In this document: positions 1 to 10,913 of the stretch, one piece after another
How positions within the stretch are numbered: the stretch's first letter is position 1
Layout of the letters: each line of letters opens with the position of its first letter
Assembly: GCA_902702965.1 (NCBI GenBank)
Contig: CACRXP010000383.1
Coordinates: 258,101-322,100, forward strand
DNA: 64,000 nucleotides
Reading direction: 5' to 3'
DNA from: Spirometra erinaceieuropaei
Lineage: Eukaryota > Platyhelminthes > Cestoda > Diphyllobothriidea > Diphyllobothriidae
Translations under genes and position numbers: made by a program
The notes under the pieces: generated by a model
The model's input: only the letters and a program-made list of their open reading frames with translations
Databases searched by the model: none
Told to the model about the DNA's origin: nothing

Positions 1-770
1 CGTTGAAATCTTGTGGCGAACAGGGCGGTCGTCTCACGATGTTCTTTCAGATGACAAAGACGACACAGACCGTAGCTTTTAAGCAGTCAGTTAATTTTGG
101 CGATTTCCTCAATTTACTAGTTTTGAAGTTGGAGTCTTCATCTACTCTTCCGGCACATCTCTAGGCCTGTGTTAGTTAGAAATTAGCAAATGCTCGTTAG
201 GTGGAAGACCGCGTTTGCTATGTGACCACGTTTTGGGTGCTCGAGCATGTCTAATGTTATTGCTGTTGCACTGTCTGTAGCTGATGATTTGCCAGACCCG
301 AGAATCTCTCTCACTGCCTGAACCGTGTTGACCCACCACAGTGTAACCACAGTCTTCAAGTTGACTAACAGACAGACCTCGTCTTTTCGGAAAGTGCGGC
401 TGACTGGCTAATGCATAAACACGTGCTTACTTCCAGAAACGAGGAACTCCCCGACGTTCCCTAAAACGGCATTTCGGATGGCGAGTGCTCTGTCTCGTTG
501 GTATCAAGTCGTAGACAGGAAACGCTCACTAACAGCGAAAGAAATAACCCCGAACCGTGCGCATGGCATAGTGATTTTGCGTTGAGATGAGTGTGCTATC
601 ATCCTTTTTGAGTCATTGGCTTGTATATCTGGGTATTCCTCGCACATCTGATTTCCGCTAATGGAATAAATGATAGGGCCTGCTGCCCGTAGTGGAGAGG
701 AAGCTCACCAATCAGGTTACGAAACGTGCTCTTCAGACGGGCAGGTAAAAATCAATGATTTATTATATGC
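1..770. other. No gene recognised
   Basis: No open frame with recognisable protein character and no RNA gene is visible. The stretch near 690-720 contains a weak match to the GCTCACC end motif that recurs at the edges of several repeats further on, so it is probably old transposon-derived DNA. Confidence 0.4.
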
Positions 771-913
771 AGGAAGGGGTACCGACAAAGCCAAGGGAGA
801 AGCTCCATTACCAAATAATCGGGGTTAAATCTCAGGTCTTTCAGACTTCGGGGTGGTTATGGCTGGATGACCAGTCTTCCCGGTTTTTGTCGGCACACCT
901 TCCTGCTTTAAGA
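771..913. repeat. Inverted repeat around a decayed SINE piece
   Basis: The left flank at 771-803 and the right flank at about 876-913 are inverted copies of one another and both carry the ACCGACAAAG/CTTTGTCGG tail motif of the tRNA-derived SINE family B. The inside holds a degenerate match to the SINE stretch that reads ACTTCGGGG followed by TGGCTGG. It is best read as two decayed SINE tails in opposite orientation. Confidence 0.45.
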
Positions 914-2084
914 CCTCTTTGTCAATGAGTGTATTGAATTTTTTGGCCGTTTAATGGCAGACATAAGTGTAGTTACTAGACTGTAATGGGGCATAATATC
1001 GGGCAGTGTGAACCAGTGTGTTCTCAGTCACGAGGTATGATCTGAGAAGTGTCATAGAGCATGCTGGGTCTAAAAAGCAAGGAGCAAAGGGTTCTTAGCC
1101 CGTCTTAGTCATGTACTTCTAGGGAAAAACTGATGGTAACCTTTATGTTTACGTCCTCGCATCCGGCATATCCGGAAATGTAAAAGGAAGAGGTTCTTCG
1201 GAAAAAGTTGAGTTCTCCTCGTGAATTTTCAAGTTGGTGACACCAACCCGTCGTCAGACGAAATGAAAATAAAGGAGAAAGTGAGGTTAGTTGACGCGAC
1301 AGGACAGGCATTGACAGGCGGACCATTGGCGTGTGAGGGAGGTGATCCGGGCAGAGGGTCACGGTGGGTTCTGGGCCGGGAGGAGAGGAGGGGGGGGAGA
1401 TAATAGTTACGGTTCCCCGCATTGGCTCTCTTTACAACCTCTCTCGGTCGGGAGAAGACGCTTGTAAATCAACTAACACTGTCTGCCCCGGAGTCGAAGA
1501 CGGAGGGCTTAGAAATACCTCCCAGCAACTGAGCTCCTGATCTCCGAGCCACAGCTGAAAAATACGGTGTCTAAACAGTCGCCAGACAGGTCCCGTCATC
1601 GCTCGTAATTTTACGCGCCTGCTGAAGGCAACGATGACTCGGATGACTCGTCAGAAAATCCACTAGAACCGCGGCTCAGGGTCTTTCGGGCGGACGGTGA
1701 CGATGACGACGGTGGTGAGGATGATGATGGCGATAGTGCTGATTGTGGTGGTTTTGTGGGTTTTCTCTCCCCCTTATCTGCCCCGATGTTGGTCGAAAGC
1801 TGGGTAGGGAGGAGAAAGGAGACAGCGGGACTCATTATCCCGGCCAAATTGTCGGAGTCAGCGAAACCAGTCAGCTTTCATCATCCGGACCATGTTGCAT
1901 CCCCTCGGACGGACGTCTGAAGACGGGAGTGTAGCAATGGAAAAAGATGTGAGTAGATACGGGAGGGAGATGAAAATACTAATTTGCGTTTAGTCTTCGC
2001 CGGATTTCTTCGTCCAACAAGGCACGGAATTCGAGCTCAAAGCACCTCGCCCACCTTTTGAGCCCGCACTTTAGGATGTTGAGG
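914..2084. other. No gene recognised
   Basis: Short frames exist on both strands, but they are low complexity (serine/proline or glycine/arginine rich) and none resembles a known protein. A GGN/GATGAC-rich stretch at 1680-1740 explains the serine-rich frame on the minus strand. Confidence 0.4.
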
Positions 2085-2520
2085 CATCAGACGTGCAGTT
2101 CGACAGTCGTTCCCGCCGATGTCCACCATGCGCTCCCCAGCAAGACGAAATAGGTACGTGAATAATTTTATTGTGGGCGTAGACTTGCACAGCACCTACC
2201 GCACTCTCTCCTCCTCCACCAACTGAGCCCGTTGTCAATACAAAGTCAAGAAGACCGGAGACGGGCGAGGGCGCAGGCGGATGACATGGCCGTGTCCGCA
2301 CCCTGGCTCTCCACTCCACACGCCCTGGTCCACACAACATGACCTGGATTTTAATTAAAAGCAAAAATGGAGAGGGGCGGCAGGGATCCCAGTGTCCGCG
2401 ACGTAACTGGGCTTGGCACCACGCCCCGAATGTTGGCATTTGTTATAGTACACATTCCGATAACGCCTGCCAGAATCTTTTGTGACGCCCGTGTCGGTTC
2501 AGTGCATCTACTGCGTGGCC
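2085..2520 (-). repeat. Dispersed repeat family A, long copy
   Basis: This copy contains, in order, the CAGTTCGACAGTCG end, the GACTTGCACAGCACCTAC block, a CTCTCTCCTCC pyrimidine block, AAGTCAAGAAGACCGGAG, and the CCTGGTCCACACAA block. The same blocks occur in the same order at 27745, 45900 and 63256, and inverted at 22670, 30010, 39285, 44560, 48130 and 53970. Only this copy and the one at 63256 extend further, through a block containing CCGATAACGCCTGCCAGAAT. I infer a truncated retroelement tail; no reverse transcriptase is visible. Confidence 0.7.
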
Positions 2521-2833
2521 CGTTTTGGGGGACGCAGGGATCAAACAACTATAAAGGCCACACACATAGCGATTGCTCGAGGCGCCAGAGCTAGATGCGA
2601 GCCGTGCATATTGCCGGTATGCTTGAGCAGTCGCCTGGGTTGGTACCTAACCCTTTGGTTGACTTAAAATGGTTCTAAACTCCCCCCCCCCTCCTCAGTA
2701 TTGATTGTTTATAAACATGTTGCGGGTTGATCGTAGGTGGCCCCTGAGAACAATTTTTAAAAAGACTAACTTTGTCGCAAATCATACCTCCGAGAGGCGC
2801 GCGTCAAAATTGACATCAGAAGTTCACCATTAC
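2521..2833. other. Spacer with C homopolymer
   Basis: No gene is seen. A run of twelve C at about 2682-2693 is a simple homopolymer. Confidence 0.4.
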
Positions 2834-3831
2834 TACAGTGAGTGACCTATCTCATGAAATGTTGGCTGAAATTCTGAAATGCGTTTTCGATTAGGAAGGA
2901 TTCCTTGGTCGCGGTTGTAATACTGATTATCCTGCGGTATACTCTTATAACATTTGGGACTTGGCAGGATGTCGGCTTTTAAATTCACTTCTTTTACATC
3001 TCCTGTAGAAAGCGTGCTGGGTAAAAAATGACTACTTAAGTAGCACGCATTTTTCCCATTGATTTTCGATGGTGTTGGAAATTCAAAGATATTTTATAGA
3101 AACCATAAACAAAAATATGCTTTCTTTTAGTCAATCAATAGAGAATCACGTCTTCTTTTTATTTTATACTTAAGGAAGGAGTATAATTAGGTTTTAAAAG
3201 AGTTTCTAATTATGAGACTTTTTAAGACCGCGAAATGTCCATTCACATAGCATCGTACCTGGACGTTTACCACTGCTTCTCATGAAATGAACAACATGGT
3301 CCGCATCCATTGCAAAATTTTATGAACTCTGTATGATATCTCTTTAATGGCATAGAAAAATACGTGATTTTCTTTACGCGGAACGCATACACCTTGTAGG
3401 GTGAAATCACTAAGCTCTAATGCAACGAATGACCAGGCTCCAAATTATTCGGCAATTAGAAAAAATTTTTAAAACCTAATTCTACTCCTTCCTTAAGTAC
3501 AAACTATAAAGAAGACGTGATTTTCTATTGATTGACTAAAAGAAAGCATATTTTTGTTTATGGTTTCTATAAAATATGTTTGAATTTCCAAGACCATCGA
3601 AAATCAATGGGAAAAATGCGTGCTACTTAAGTAGCCATTTTTTACCGAACACGCTTTCTACAGGAGATGTAAAAGAAGTGCATTTAAAAGCCGACATCCT
3701 GCCAAGTCCCAAATGTTATAAGAGTATACCGCAAGATAATCAGTATTACAACCGCGACCAAGTAATCCTTCCTAATCGAAAACGAATTTCAGAATTTCAG
3801 CCAACATTTCATGAGATAGGTCACACTGCAG
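2834..3831. mobile_element. Foldback element family C, copy 1 (nearly complete)
   Basis: The left arm (about 2834-3210) and right arm (about 3453-3831) are near-perfect inverted copies of about 380 bp around a 240-bp centre. The outer ends read ACAGTGAGTGACC and GGTCACACTGCAG. Each arm carries the palindrome CTACTTAAGTAG (3032-3043 and 3623-3634). No transposase frame is present; the 91-residue frame at 3576-3851 simply reads through the right arm. This is the best reference copy of the family in the window. I infer a non-autonomous DNA transposon with very long terminal inverted repeats. Confidence 0.85.
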
Positions 3832-3974
3832 GTCTTCGGGAAGAAAATTAGCATCATTACAATTCTAGCACTAGGATCGGGGTTCGGCACCTCGGAGACG
3901 ATATAGAAGTGCAGCCGTTAAGCAGTGTGAGTGTGTAGTCAGAACGCCGCAATCATCAGGCTCAATCCTGAGTT

Positions 3975-4415
3975 GCAGAAAAAGGCAAAAGTCACTAGAA
4001 TGAGGAGTTTATTGTATACAGAACTGTGGGTTGTCCAGTCAGGCGACAGTGGCCACTAGCGAAGCCGGAGCTGGTGTTGACTGCGTCCATTCCTGCCTGA
4101 GAGTCCCTGGGACAGTGGTGGCGGCCGCTTTTGTAGGCTCGTGGGCCAAGCTCATGTGGTCTTCAATCCGTGATTGCTGCATTTGGTGAGTGGTGGTGTC
4201 CCAGTGGCTTTAGGTTGTGGTTGCAGGGTGGGGGGAGGTGCGTTTGAGTGGCCGCATGGACGCAGGTGTGTCCGAGCTGTAGAGTCGGTCGAGTGGCTTC
4301 AGGTCGGCGCGTTTGAAACGGCTCACTGCAAGGGCTGAATGACCTTGAGGCAGGCAGCTTGGCCTTAGACAACGACGCCAGACTGACCATGATGGATGCC
4401 CGCAACGGAAGCAAT
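3975..4415 (-). repeat. Repeat family D, copy 1
   Basis: About 430 bp shared with 14545-15165 and 17590-18020. Shared blocks include GAATGAGGAGTTTATTG, CAGTGGCCACT, GTCCATTCCTGCCTGAGAGT, GACAGTGGTGG and TGAATGACCTTGAGGCA. Read on the minus strand it ends near CAATAAACTCCTCATTC, which suits a polyadenylation-type 3' end, so the minus orientation is inferred. The short frames inside differ between copies and show no conserved protein. Confidence 0.7.
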
Positions 4416-4600
4416 AACCGCGTTGCGAGATTCTTTAGTCTATGAAAGTGATCTTTGATAAGAATTTACCCATCTGCAAGTAGATAACGGATGAGCCACA
4501 ATCATCACAGGAGAATATATGGTCTGGCACACACCAACTCTCCTCGACGGAGCGTTTTCACTGTTCGTAAACGTGCCCTTCAGACTTATGAGGAGACTAA

Positions 4601-5415
4601 TACAGTGAGCGACTTATCTCATGAAGAAATGACTACTTAAGTAGCACGCATTTTTCACATTGGTTTTCGATGGTCTTACAACTCCAAACATATTTTGCAG
4701 GGAAAATGCAAAAAAATATGCTTTCTTTCACTCGTTTGGTAGAAAATCAGGTTGTCTTCACATTTTTACTCTAAGATAGGGTTTTGAAAAGGTTCGAATC
4801 ATGAGATTTTTACAGACCGTACAATGTCCATTCATACGGCACGTACTTGTACTTTTACCAATGATCCTCATGAACTTTACAACATAGTCCGGATCCATTG
4901 CAAAATTTCATTAACGCTATATGATATCTCCTTAGAAGCATAGAGGAATATATGATTTTCCTACACGGAAAGCGTGTACCTTGTAGACTGAAATCGTTAA
5001 ACGTTAGTGCAACGGCTGACCAGGCTCAGAATTATCCAGGAATCAGGAAACTTTTCAAAACCTAAATATACCCTTTCTTAGGGTTTACAATGTGAAGACA
5101 ACGTGATTTTCTACCGAATGAGCAAAAGGAAGCATATTTTTGTGAATAGTTCCCATGAAATATATTTGAATTTATTAGAGCACCGCAAATCGACTTGAAA
5201 AATGCATACTACTTAAGTAGTCACTTTTACCGAGCGCGGTTTCTACAGAAGGTCGAAGCGAAGTTCGTTTAAAAGCTGACATCCTGGCGAGTCCGAAATA
5301 TTAAAGGATTATGTCGCGTGAAAATCAATATTACACCTCCGCCTGGGTAATCCGTCCTAATCGAAAACGCATTTTAGAATTTTGGTCGTTTCATGAGATT
5401 GGTCACTGACTGTGC
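4601..5415. mobile_element. Foldback element family C, copy 2 (left arm deleted inside)
   Basis: It begins with ACAGTGAGCGAC and ends with GGTCACTGACTGTG, matching the ends of copy 1. The left arm jumps from the terminal CTCATGA straight to the segment just before CTACTTAAGTAG (4633-4644), so about 180 bp of the left arm is missing; the right arm with its palindrome at 5209-5220 is complete. Confidence 0.8.
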
Positions 5416-6042
5416 ACTCTTCCCGAATGCTGCGTCATAGCAGTGGGGTCGATTCAATTTTGACTTCTCTTGTGCTTAAGTCTGCAGACCTTGAGTTATT
5501 TTTAGTAAGCTTTTTGAGAATTCGTTTGCGACGACTGTTTGTATGCCAATTAGGGTACGATAACGACAGGTGGAGAGATCAGACTCTTCTAGAATTATTC
5601 GTAGGTGCTCATCAGCTGGACGTTTTTAGTCCGCAGAAAGTCGCTGAAATGATGTATAGGACAATTGAACGGCTCAGAGCACATACAGGTGGGAAGCTGA
5701 CATAGTTCCGACTGATTTGATTCTCGACCGTACGTAGTATCAGTCAAATACTGTTGGGGCCGACCTTAAATCCATACCCTGTCGTGTCGTTGACCTCCGA
5801 AATTCTATCCACATCTGAGGTTGAGTGAGTCGTATGGTCTAACAGCTAGAATGCTCTCCTACATCGTCAGGCGCCGAGGGGCGGCTGCTTCATGCGACAT
5901 CTTGTCCCGCGTCAGTTCCGTTGATCAGCATTCACTCGGTTAATCAATGGCCCATTGCGCGTGAGTTGTAGTAGGACTGACTTGCGTAGCGCATACCTCA
6001 CCCCAATCAATGCAAGAGTGAATGGACATGAGATGGGCGTAT
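5416..6042. other. Unassigned; 97-codon frame without a match
   Basis: A + strand frame at 5412-5705 has a fairly protein-like second half (ending near RTIERLRAHTGGKLT), but I recognise no family, and its start lies inside the foldback end. No splice pattern links it to the dystrobrevin gene. The remainder to 6042 shows nothing recognisable. Confidence 0.3.
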
Positions 6043-6890
6043 GTGCAGTAAGTGGCATATCTCAAGAAATGACAATCAGAGTTCCCGAAGGTAATGTTTG
6101 TTGGAAAAGAATGCTTAGGTGCCGTTGTAAAGTTGAATACCATTTCTGTCATGCCAGGATGTCTGGATATGAATGCGTGTTTTTTCGTCGTATGAAAAAT
6201 TCGCACGAGACAAAAATGACTACTTAAGTAGTATGAAGTTTTCCGTTGATTTCCGACGCCAATAACAACCATTTAGTGGACTGGTTTTGCGGTGAAATGG
6301 CTTTTCTTAAAATTTTCTACCTGGATTAAAGGAATTTTCTTTAGTTTACTGAAGTCTTTTACTTCTTACATGCCGTTGCATTAACGTTAAGGTTTTTAAG
6401 CAATAGCTCCTACGCTTTCCGTTTGAGGAGAGTATATTCCTCTGTGCTTACAAGATGATACCATACGGAGTTCATGAATTTTGCAACGGATATGAACCAC
6501 ACTGCATACTTCATAAGTACAGTAATAGACCGGCAACTGAAAACTTCCTTAATCTCAAACTCCTTAAAACCAAAAGATGCAGTTTTTTTTCGAGCGGTAG
6601 ATTCGAAGAGGACACAGTTTACTACAAGATGAGTTTATGAACAGATATTTTTATGTATGATCTCGGTAAGACATTTTTCGAATAATGAGGACATTCGAAA
6701 TTTTTGAAAAAGTCGTACTGCTTAAGAAATATTTAGCCATCGCGATTTTCACAGACGGCCGGAAATACTTGCCTCCTACGACCGACCTCTGGACGGGATT
6801 CTTATAGTTTAGAATTATGCTGCGTGCTAAGCAACAATATTCTAAAATTTTAGCTGATGTTTCATGCGATAACAAGGATTAAGAACACTG
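6043..6890. mobile_element. Foldback element family C, copy 3 (degenerate)
   Basis: Starts with GCAGTAAGTGGCATATCTCA and carries CTACTTAAGTAG at 6220-6231. The right arm is recognisable at about 6690-6880, ending in GATGTTTCATGCGATAAC, but it is heavily mutated and the second CTACTTAAGTAG is lost. Confidence 0.65.
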
Positions 6891-7028
6891 GACTTAGATT
6901 CGCTGTCCGTGAAGCCAATTACAGGCAACAAAATTTTACGCAGTCAAATTGGCATAAAGGTCCTTTCTTCCCTCATCGTATGTTATTTGTAAAACCGAAT
7001 CAATCGGGGGGGTGCGTTTGAGAGCAAT

Positions 7029-7140
7029 GTACGGTAACAATCGGGAGATGGCACCCAAAAAAATCCGCCTAACCAAAGCAGCCTGCCTTACGAGACAGGT
7101 GGTAATAGGTGTTTTATGACTGGTGGCTGGTCGGGATGTA
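7029..7140 (+). mobile_element. Merlin transposon fragment, copy 1
   Basis: The 110 bp starting GGTAACAATCGGGAGATGGC are about 93% identical by eye to 10914-11024, where they run straight into a Merlin-type transposase frame. In the frame that continues the transposase of copy 2 the peptide ends in WWLVGMY and is broken by TAA and TAG codons, as in copy 2. Both copies start at the same base, suggesting a shared element end or deletion point. Confidence 0.6.
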
Positions 7141-8105
7141 CATTTATAGTGATTTTTTCAATTAAGCTGGTGCACATTTTTGGCAATTGTCTTGCTGTGA
7201 GACCCCCAGTGCTTGACCGGATGGTAGAAAAAGCGAATGGCCTGTCGGTGGAGAGTTAATTTAAGTAGTTTGAGATGTGCCGTAGTTGGGTAAAGCAATT
7301 GACGGCATGTTCGATTCGGAAACGCAAACTTCCTCCGAGTACACCCTTCCTGCCTACACGGTCAATACTGATCGATTTCAATAATTCGCATGAAGTTGAA
7401 CTTCGTCGCAAATGGACGAAGGAATGTAAGTCCCTCAGAAAAGCCTTTCATCTCACAATGCCAACGTTGTCGAACTGCAAGCAGTCAAAATAAGAGCATT
7501 CATGTCGGAATTATCCTTCTTTGTGGCCGTTACGAGGGCATTTGTTAGGTGTTCTTTAAATCGAACGAACAGAGAGAGGCCAAACGGTCGCCACAACGCT
7601 AATTTGGAGACAGAACCACTAAACACGACAACTCTCCGCTACAAACCACACCATTCAGTTAGTTGAAAGGTGGACCTGATTAAAAATGCATGACGCATGG
7701 TAATTCGGAGAACCTACGACAAAGAAAATGTACTGAAGTGAAATTGGGGATTGCTGAAGTCTACAGTGGTGACTTATGGGCAATCGGTCCGGACTTCATG
7801 CATAACACGAAGAGGCTATACTTCAGTCCCTAGAGTGAATTACGGACGTACAATTGTGGCGTCCACAAATCTGTGGTGGACCCTGAATTCTTCTGTACTT
7901 CGTGTTCAAACACTTGTGCTCCAGAGACCACTGCAGAGTCGGACTTTCATTCAGCTTTTTTGCGCAATCTCTAGTAAGTAACACCTTCGTTCACACAACG
8001 TACTGGGAAAAAGGAGACCTAGTTTTTAGAAAAATAATTTTTTTGCGGGACTGACCTCTGTGGACGTCTAAACAGGACATAGAAATAAGAATGCCCCGTC
8101 CAAGT
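7141..8105. other. No gene recognised
   Basis: Several short + strand frames exist (7275-7493, 7751-7981), none recognisable. Near 8053-8077 the block GGACGTCTAAACAGGACATA is the inverse of a block at about 9990-10010 and, less well, at 55700, so this edge belongs to a further dispersed repeat. Confidence 0.35.
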
Positions 8106-8640
8106 AACAAAGGTGGTCCTACGCATAATTCTAGGAACGCAAGTCCATTACCAGGTGCAACGAATTTCCCCTTCCGTACTCCGTGCTGAGACTTTGCCTA
8201 GGCGGAGTAATCAGACATGCGGGAAGCGCACAGGTGAACACAGTTCCCAAGGCCAGGTCGGTGGATCAGATGGTCGAGCAATCATCACACCGACATCCAA
8301 CGCACGTGATGAGATTGCAAAAATGAACGACACGAATGTCAGCCATCAAACAGTCAACACACCAAGTGCAACAATCCCGGATGAAGAGGGGAGCCGTGAA
8401 TGTTCATAAGTATGCGGTAGCATGGCGACTGCATCCTATAACCACTGCAGCCCCTTGTGCATGAACCACCCGTATCTGCTTTTGTCTCTGATGATGGGTT
8501 CGAGCAGGAGTCCGAAACGTCAGGCCAATAAAGCTGCTGTCCCAGCGATCGTGTCTCCCTCTTCAAGACTGCTTCTTGGGACGCGTCTCTTCGCTTCTAT
8601 TGGCAACCATTACATAAAACTAAACCGTTGGTAGAGGGGG
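8106..8640 (+). mobile_element. Repeat family G, copy 1 (Penelope-like or retrozyme-like, with hammerhead)
   Basis: About 500 bp shared with 31500-31930 and, over the second half, with 30655-30905. Shared blocks include GCGGGAAGCGCA, CGGTGGATCAG, GATCCCGGATGAAG, GCGGTAGCATGGCGAC and CTGCAGCCCCTTGTGCATGA. A hammerhead fold sits at 8484-8525, followed directly by CCAATAAAGC. Hammerheads of this compact kind are known from the terminal repeats of Penelope-like retroelements and from retrozymes; no reverse transcriptase or GIY-YIG frame is visible, so the element class is an inference. Confidence 0.6.
8484..8525 (+). ncRNA. Hammerhead ribozyme, compact type I (family G)
   Basis: Seen: GUCT (8484-8487), CUGAUGA (8488-8494), one extra U (8495), stem II GGGUUC/GAGUCC (8496-8501 with 8508-8513, six pairs including G-U and U-G), GAA, self-complementary stem III ACGU (8517-8520), then C8521 completing a GUC cleavage triplet and AGGC (8522-8525) pairing with GUCT. 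All invariant core bases are present. The four-base stem III cannot close on itself and would need a dimer, as known for minimal hammerheads. The extra U after the core A is unusual. Confidence 0.7.
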
Positions 8641-8689
8641 ACGCTCACCGGTCGTTTTACTGCCTTTACTATTGCATATTCCGGATCGC

Positions 8690-8870
8690 AACCGACAGGA
8701 CAGCGAGCCTGTGGCTCAGTGGTTAGAGGCGTTGGACTTCCAACTAACAGGTCGCAGGATTGAGCCCCAGGTGTTCCACACTTCGGGGTTAAATATGACT
8801 GGCTGACGACGATGGCTAATAAGCCAGAAATGCCCATTTCGGTCTCCCTTGTCTGACTAAACCGTTGCCC
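8690..8870 (+). repeat. tRNA-derived SINE family B, copy 1
   Basis: The head shows an A-box-like GTGGCTCAGTGGTTAGAGGC and a B-box-like GGTCGCAGGATTGAGCC, as in tRNA-derived RNA polymerase III promoters. It continues with GTGTTCCACACTTCGGGG, the hammerhead segment and GGTCTCCCTTGTCT. The tail beyond the last block is replaced by a TAACCCT-like array starting at 8865. Confidence 0.8.
8797..8844 (+). ncRNA. Hammerhead ribozyme in SINE B, copy 1 (stem II altered)
   Basis: GACUGG (8797-8802), core CUGACGA (8803-8809), GAA at 8827-8829, stem III AUGCCCAU (8830-8837), U8838 as the cleavage base, then UCGGUC (8839-8844). Stem I still has six pairs, including A-U where other copies have G-C or G-U. 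Three extra bases (GAU) lie before stem II and stem III has a mismatch, so this copy is probably weak or inactive. Confidence 0.55.
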
Positions 8871-8952
8871 TACCGTTGACTCTGACTCTAAACTAAACCT
8901 TAACTCTGCAGTTAACACTAGCCTCTACCTTAACTCTACGCTTGAGTCTGAC
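8865..8952. repeat. Degenerate TAACYCT array (family J)
   Basis: Irregular repeats of about 6 to 12 bp built on TTAACTCTA/CTAAACC, resembling degenerate telomere-type sequence. The block CAGTTAACACTAGC is shared exactly with the array at 9800-9960, so the two are copies of one repeat rather than independent simple sequence. Confidence 0.6.
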
Positions 8953-8953
8953 T

Positions 8954-9790
8954 TACAGTGGATGTGCTAACTCGTGGAATTTCAACCAACATGCTGAAAT
9001 GCGTTTTCGATTCGAAGGGAAAACATAAGTAGGATTATAATATTAACCATGTGCAGCATAATCCAGTACTAAATCAGTTACTATAAGATACTGGCTTTTG
9101 AGTAAATCTCTTTTCGGCCGCCTGAAAAAACGAAGCCCCGTAAAAATGACTACTTAAGTAGTAGGGATTTTTCTCATGGATTTGGAATGATCTGATAGCA
9201 AACATGCATAGCAGTATTCATTCTTTTACTCAGTTAGTAGTAAAATACATGTTATTTAAATCATATATTTAAAGGAAGAGTTTATTTTAGCTTTAGGAAA
9301 CTTTTCCAGTTCCTGAAGAATTATGTGCCCGACTTGCATTCAAGGTTTTCAAACTACAAGCTGTATATTTTCCGTGTGTGGAAAGTCAAACACTTCTCTA
9401 CGTTATTAAAAGGAAACCATATGGGGTTTATGAAATTAAGCAATGGATATGAGCAATATTGTAGACTTCACAAGCAAAATTATCAAATGCAGATGCACGT
9501 TGTTTTACGAAAAGGCACCTCGCGGTCTTAAAAATGTCATAATTATAAACTTTTTAAACCGAATTATTCCCTTCTTTTGAGTATAGAATTTGAACAGGGC
9601 TTTGACTTTTACCAATTGAGCAAAAGAATGAATATTTCTATACATTTTCTTATGCTATATATTTGGATTTATAAGGACATCAAAGATAAACGAGAAAATA
9701 CTAATTAGGCAGCCATTTTTTGCAGAGTGTAGTTTTTACAGGTGGCCGGAAAGGAGTCCGTTTAAAAGTCGGTAACTGTATTGCAGTGTC
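8954..9790. mobile_element. Foldback element family C, copy 4 (subfamily with GTGCTAACTC ends)
   Basis: Starts ACAGTGGATGTGCTAACTC and carries CTACTTAAGTAG at 9150-9161. The right arm at about 9540-9790 has lost its palindrome (CTAATTAGGCAG) and its last bases. The terminal sequence groups it with the copies at 47049, 50531 and 51862 rather than with copies 1 and 14. Confidence 0.7.
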
Positions 9791-9799
9791 CCAACCTAA

Positions 9800-9960
9800 T
9801 ATAAAACTTAACCGTTACCCTATTCTTGACCATAACCCTCCCCTGAACCTTAGTTCTACAGTTAACACTAGCCCCCCACCTTAACCCTAAACTCGATCCT
9901 GACTTACCTTAACGTTAACTGTAAATGTGATCACTTTCTTAAACCTAACCCTCAAATCCA
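9800..9960. repeat. Degenerate TAACCCT array (family J), copy 2
   Basis: About 160 bp of imperfect TTAACCCTA/CCTAACCCT-like units. It shares CAGTTAACACTAGC with 8865-8952 and the order of its blocks with 55470-55720. The following stretch GGCGGTTCGCGTTCTCATGT also recurs, diverged, after the 55.5-kb array. Confidence 0.6.
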
Positions 9961-10199
9961 CCCGTATTGTAGGCGGTTCGCGTTCTCATGTCCTGTTTAG
10001 ACGTCCACACAAGTCAGTTCCACCATTTTTTGTTCGCTGGACGTTTCGGTTTCGCATCTTCCAATCGCTGCGAACAATGGACGGGATCCGCATTCATTGT
10101 CCACCTCGGAAACGTTGTTCTGAACAATTTTCCTCCCAGCGCTAGTAAAAAAAGGGCAGTGATGTTTTTTTTAGGAAAGTCGGTTTTAGATTCGTTCGA

Positions 10200-10460
10200 A
10201 AATAACGGAACCAGTGAATTCCGTAAGATCAGTCGGTGAGCGCCCCCTACTATTGCATATTTCTGATCGAAACCGACAGGGCAACGGACTCGTGGTCCAG
10301 TTTTTAGAGGTGCGGACTTCTAGCAAACAGGTCGCGAGTTCGAGGCTCGGGTGTTCCACACTTCGGGCTTGGGTATGGCTGGCTGACGACGGCTAATAAG
10401 CCAGAAATGGCCATTCCAGCCTCCCTTGTCTTTGTCGGTAATAACATGCTGCCAAAATAA
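10200..10460 (+). repeat. tRNA-derived SINE family B, copy 2
   Basis: Begins with the GAATTCCGT / CGGTGAGCGCCCCCTA lead block, then AACCGACAGGGCAACGG, an A-box-like stretch near GTGGTCCAGTTTTTAGAGGT, a B-box-like GGTCGCGAGTTCGAGGCTC, the hammerhead, and the CTTTGTCGGTAATAACATGC tail. This is one of the better preserved copies. Confidence 0.8.
10377..10421 (+). ncRNA. Hammerhead ribozyme in SINE B, copy 2 (best preserved)
   Basis: Stem I GGCUGG (10377-10382) with CCAGCC (10416-10421), six Watson-Crick pairs. Core CUGACGA 10383-10389, stem II GGCU/AGCC (10391-10394 with 10399-10402, loop AAUA), GAA 10404-10406, self-complementary stem III AUGGCCAU (10407-10414), U10415 as cleavage base in an AUU triplet. 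The pair next to the core in stem II is C and A instead of the usual G-C, which may lower activity. An alternative hairpin CUGGCU/AGCCAG overlaps this fold. Confidence 0.65.
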
Positions 10461-10639
10461 TTTCTGTATAAATCTTCTAAGCGCCGGAACTAGACGTTTA
10501 CCTTGTACGTTGCTTATGGTCTGAGAAGTACACTAATAGACTCAACTTATGGAGAACCCGATACTTCGACTGTCACAAGCGGTGACGCCTGCCCCGGGCC
10601 ACACGGAGTGGGCAGTCCATCGGTGACCTAAGCATGTGT

Positions 10640-10810
10640 TATTTAATAGTGGGGTGGACTTGCGTAGCACCTACGGCGCCTCTCTCTGTCTAGCCAAGCC
10701 CTGACGACAAGGACATGTCAAGACAGCCGGAGGTGGACGCGGGCGCTATGGCGAGACAAAGTTATACAGTCCGTCGACACGTTCCACACACACACAGGTC
10801 CAAGTTCCCA
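10640..10810 (-). repeat. Dispersed repeat family A, diverged copy
   Basis: Shows TGGACTTGCGTAGCACCTAC, CTCTCTCTGTC, TGTCAAGACAGCCGGAGGTG and CACACACACAGGTCC, in the order of the family. It is more diverged than the 2.1-kb copy, and the CACACACA stretch is a local simple repeat. Confidence 0.55.
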
Positions 10811-10913
10811 CAAAATGTCCCAGGCTGCTGTAAGGTCGGGCTGTATTTCACAAGCAGCCTCTAGAGGCGTATTGCTGCCGCGCGTGTCCTGTAAGTCAGG
10901 TCATTTGCGGGGG

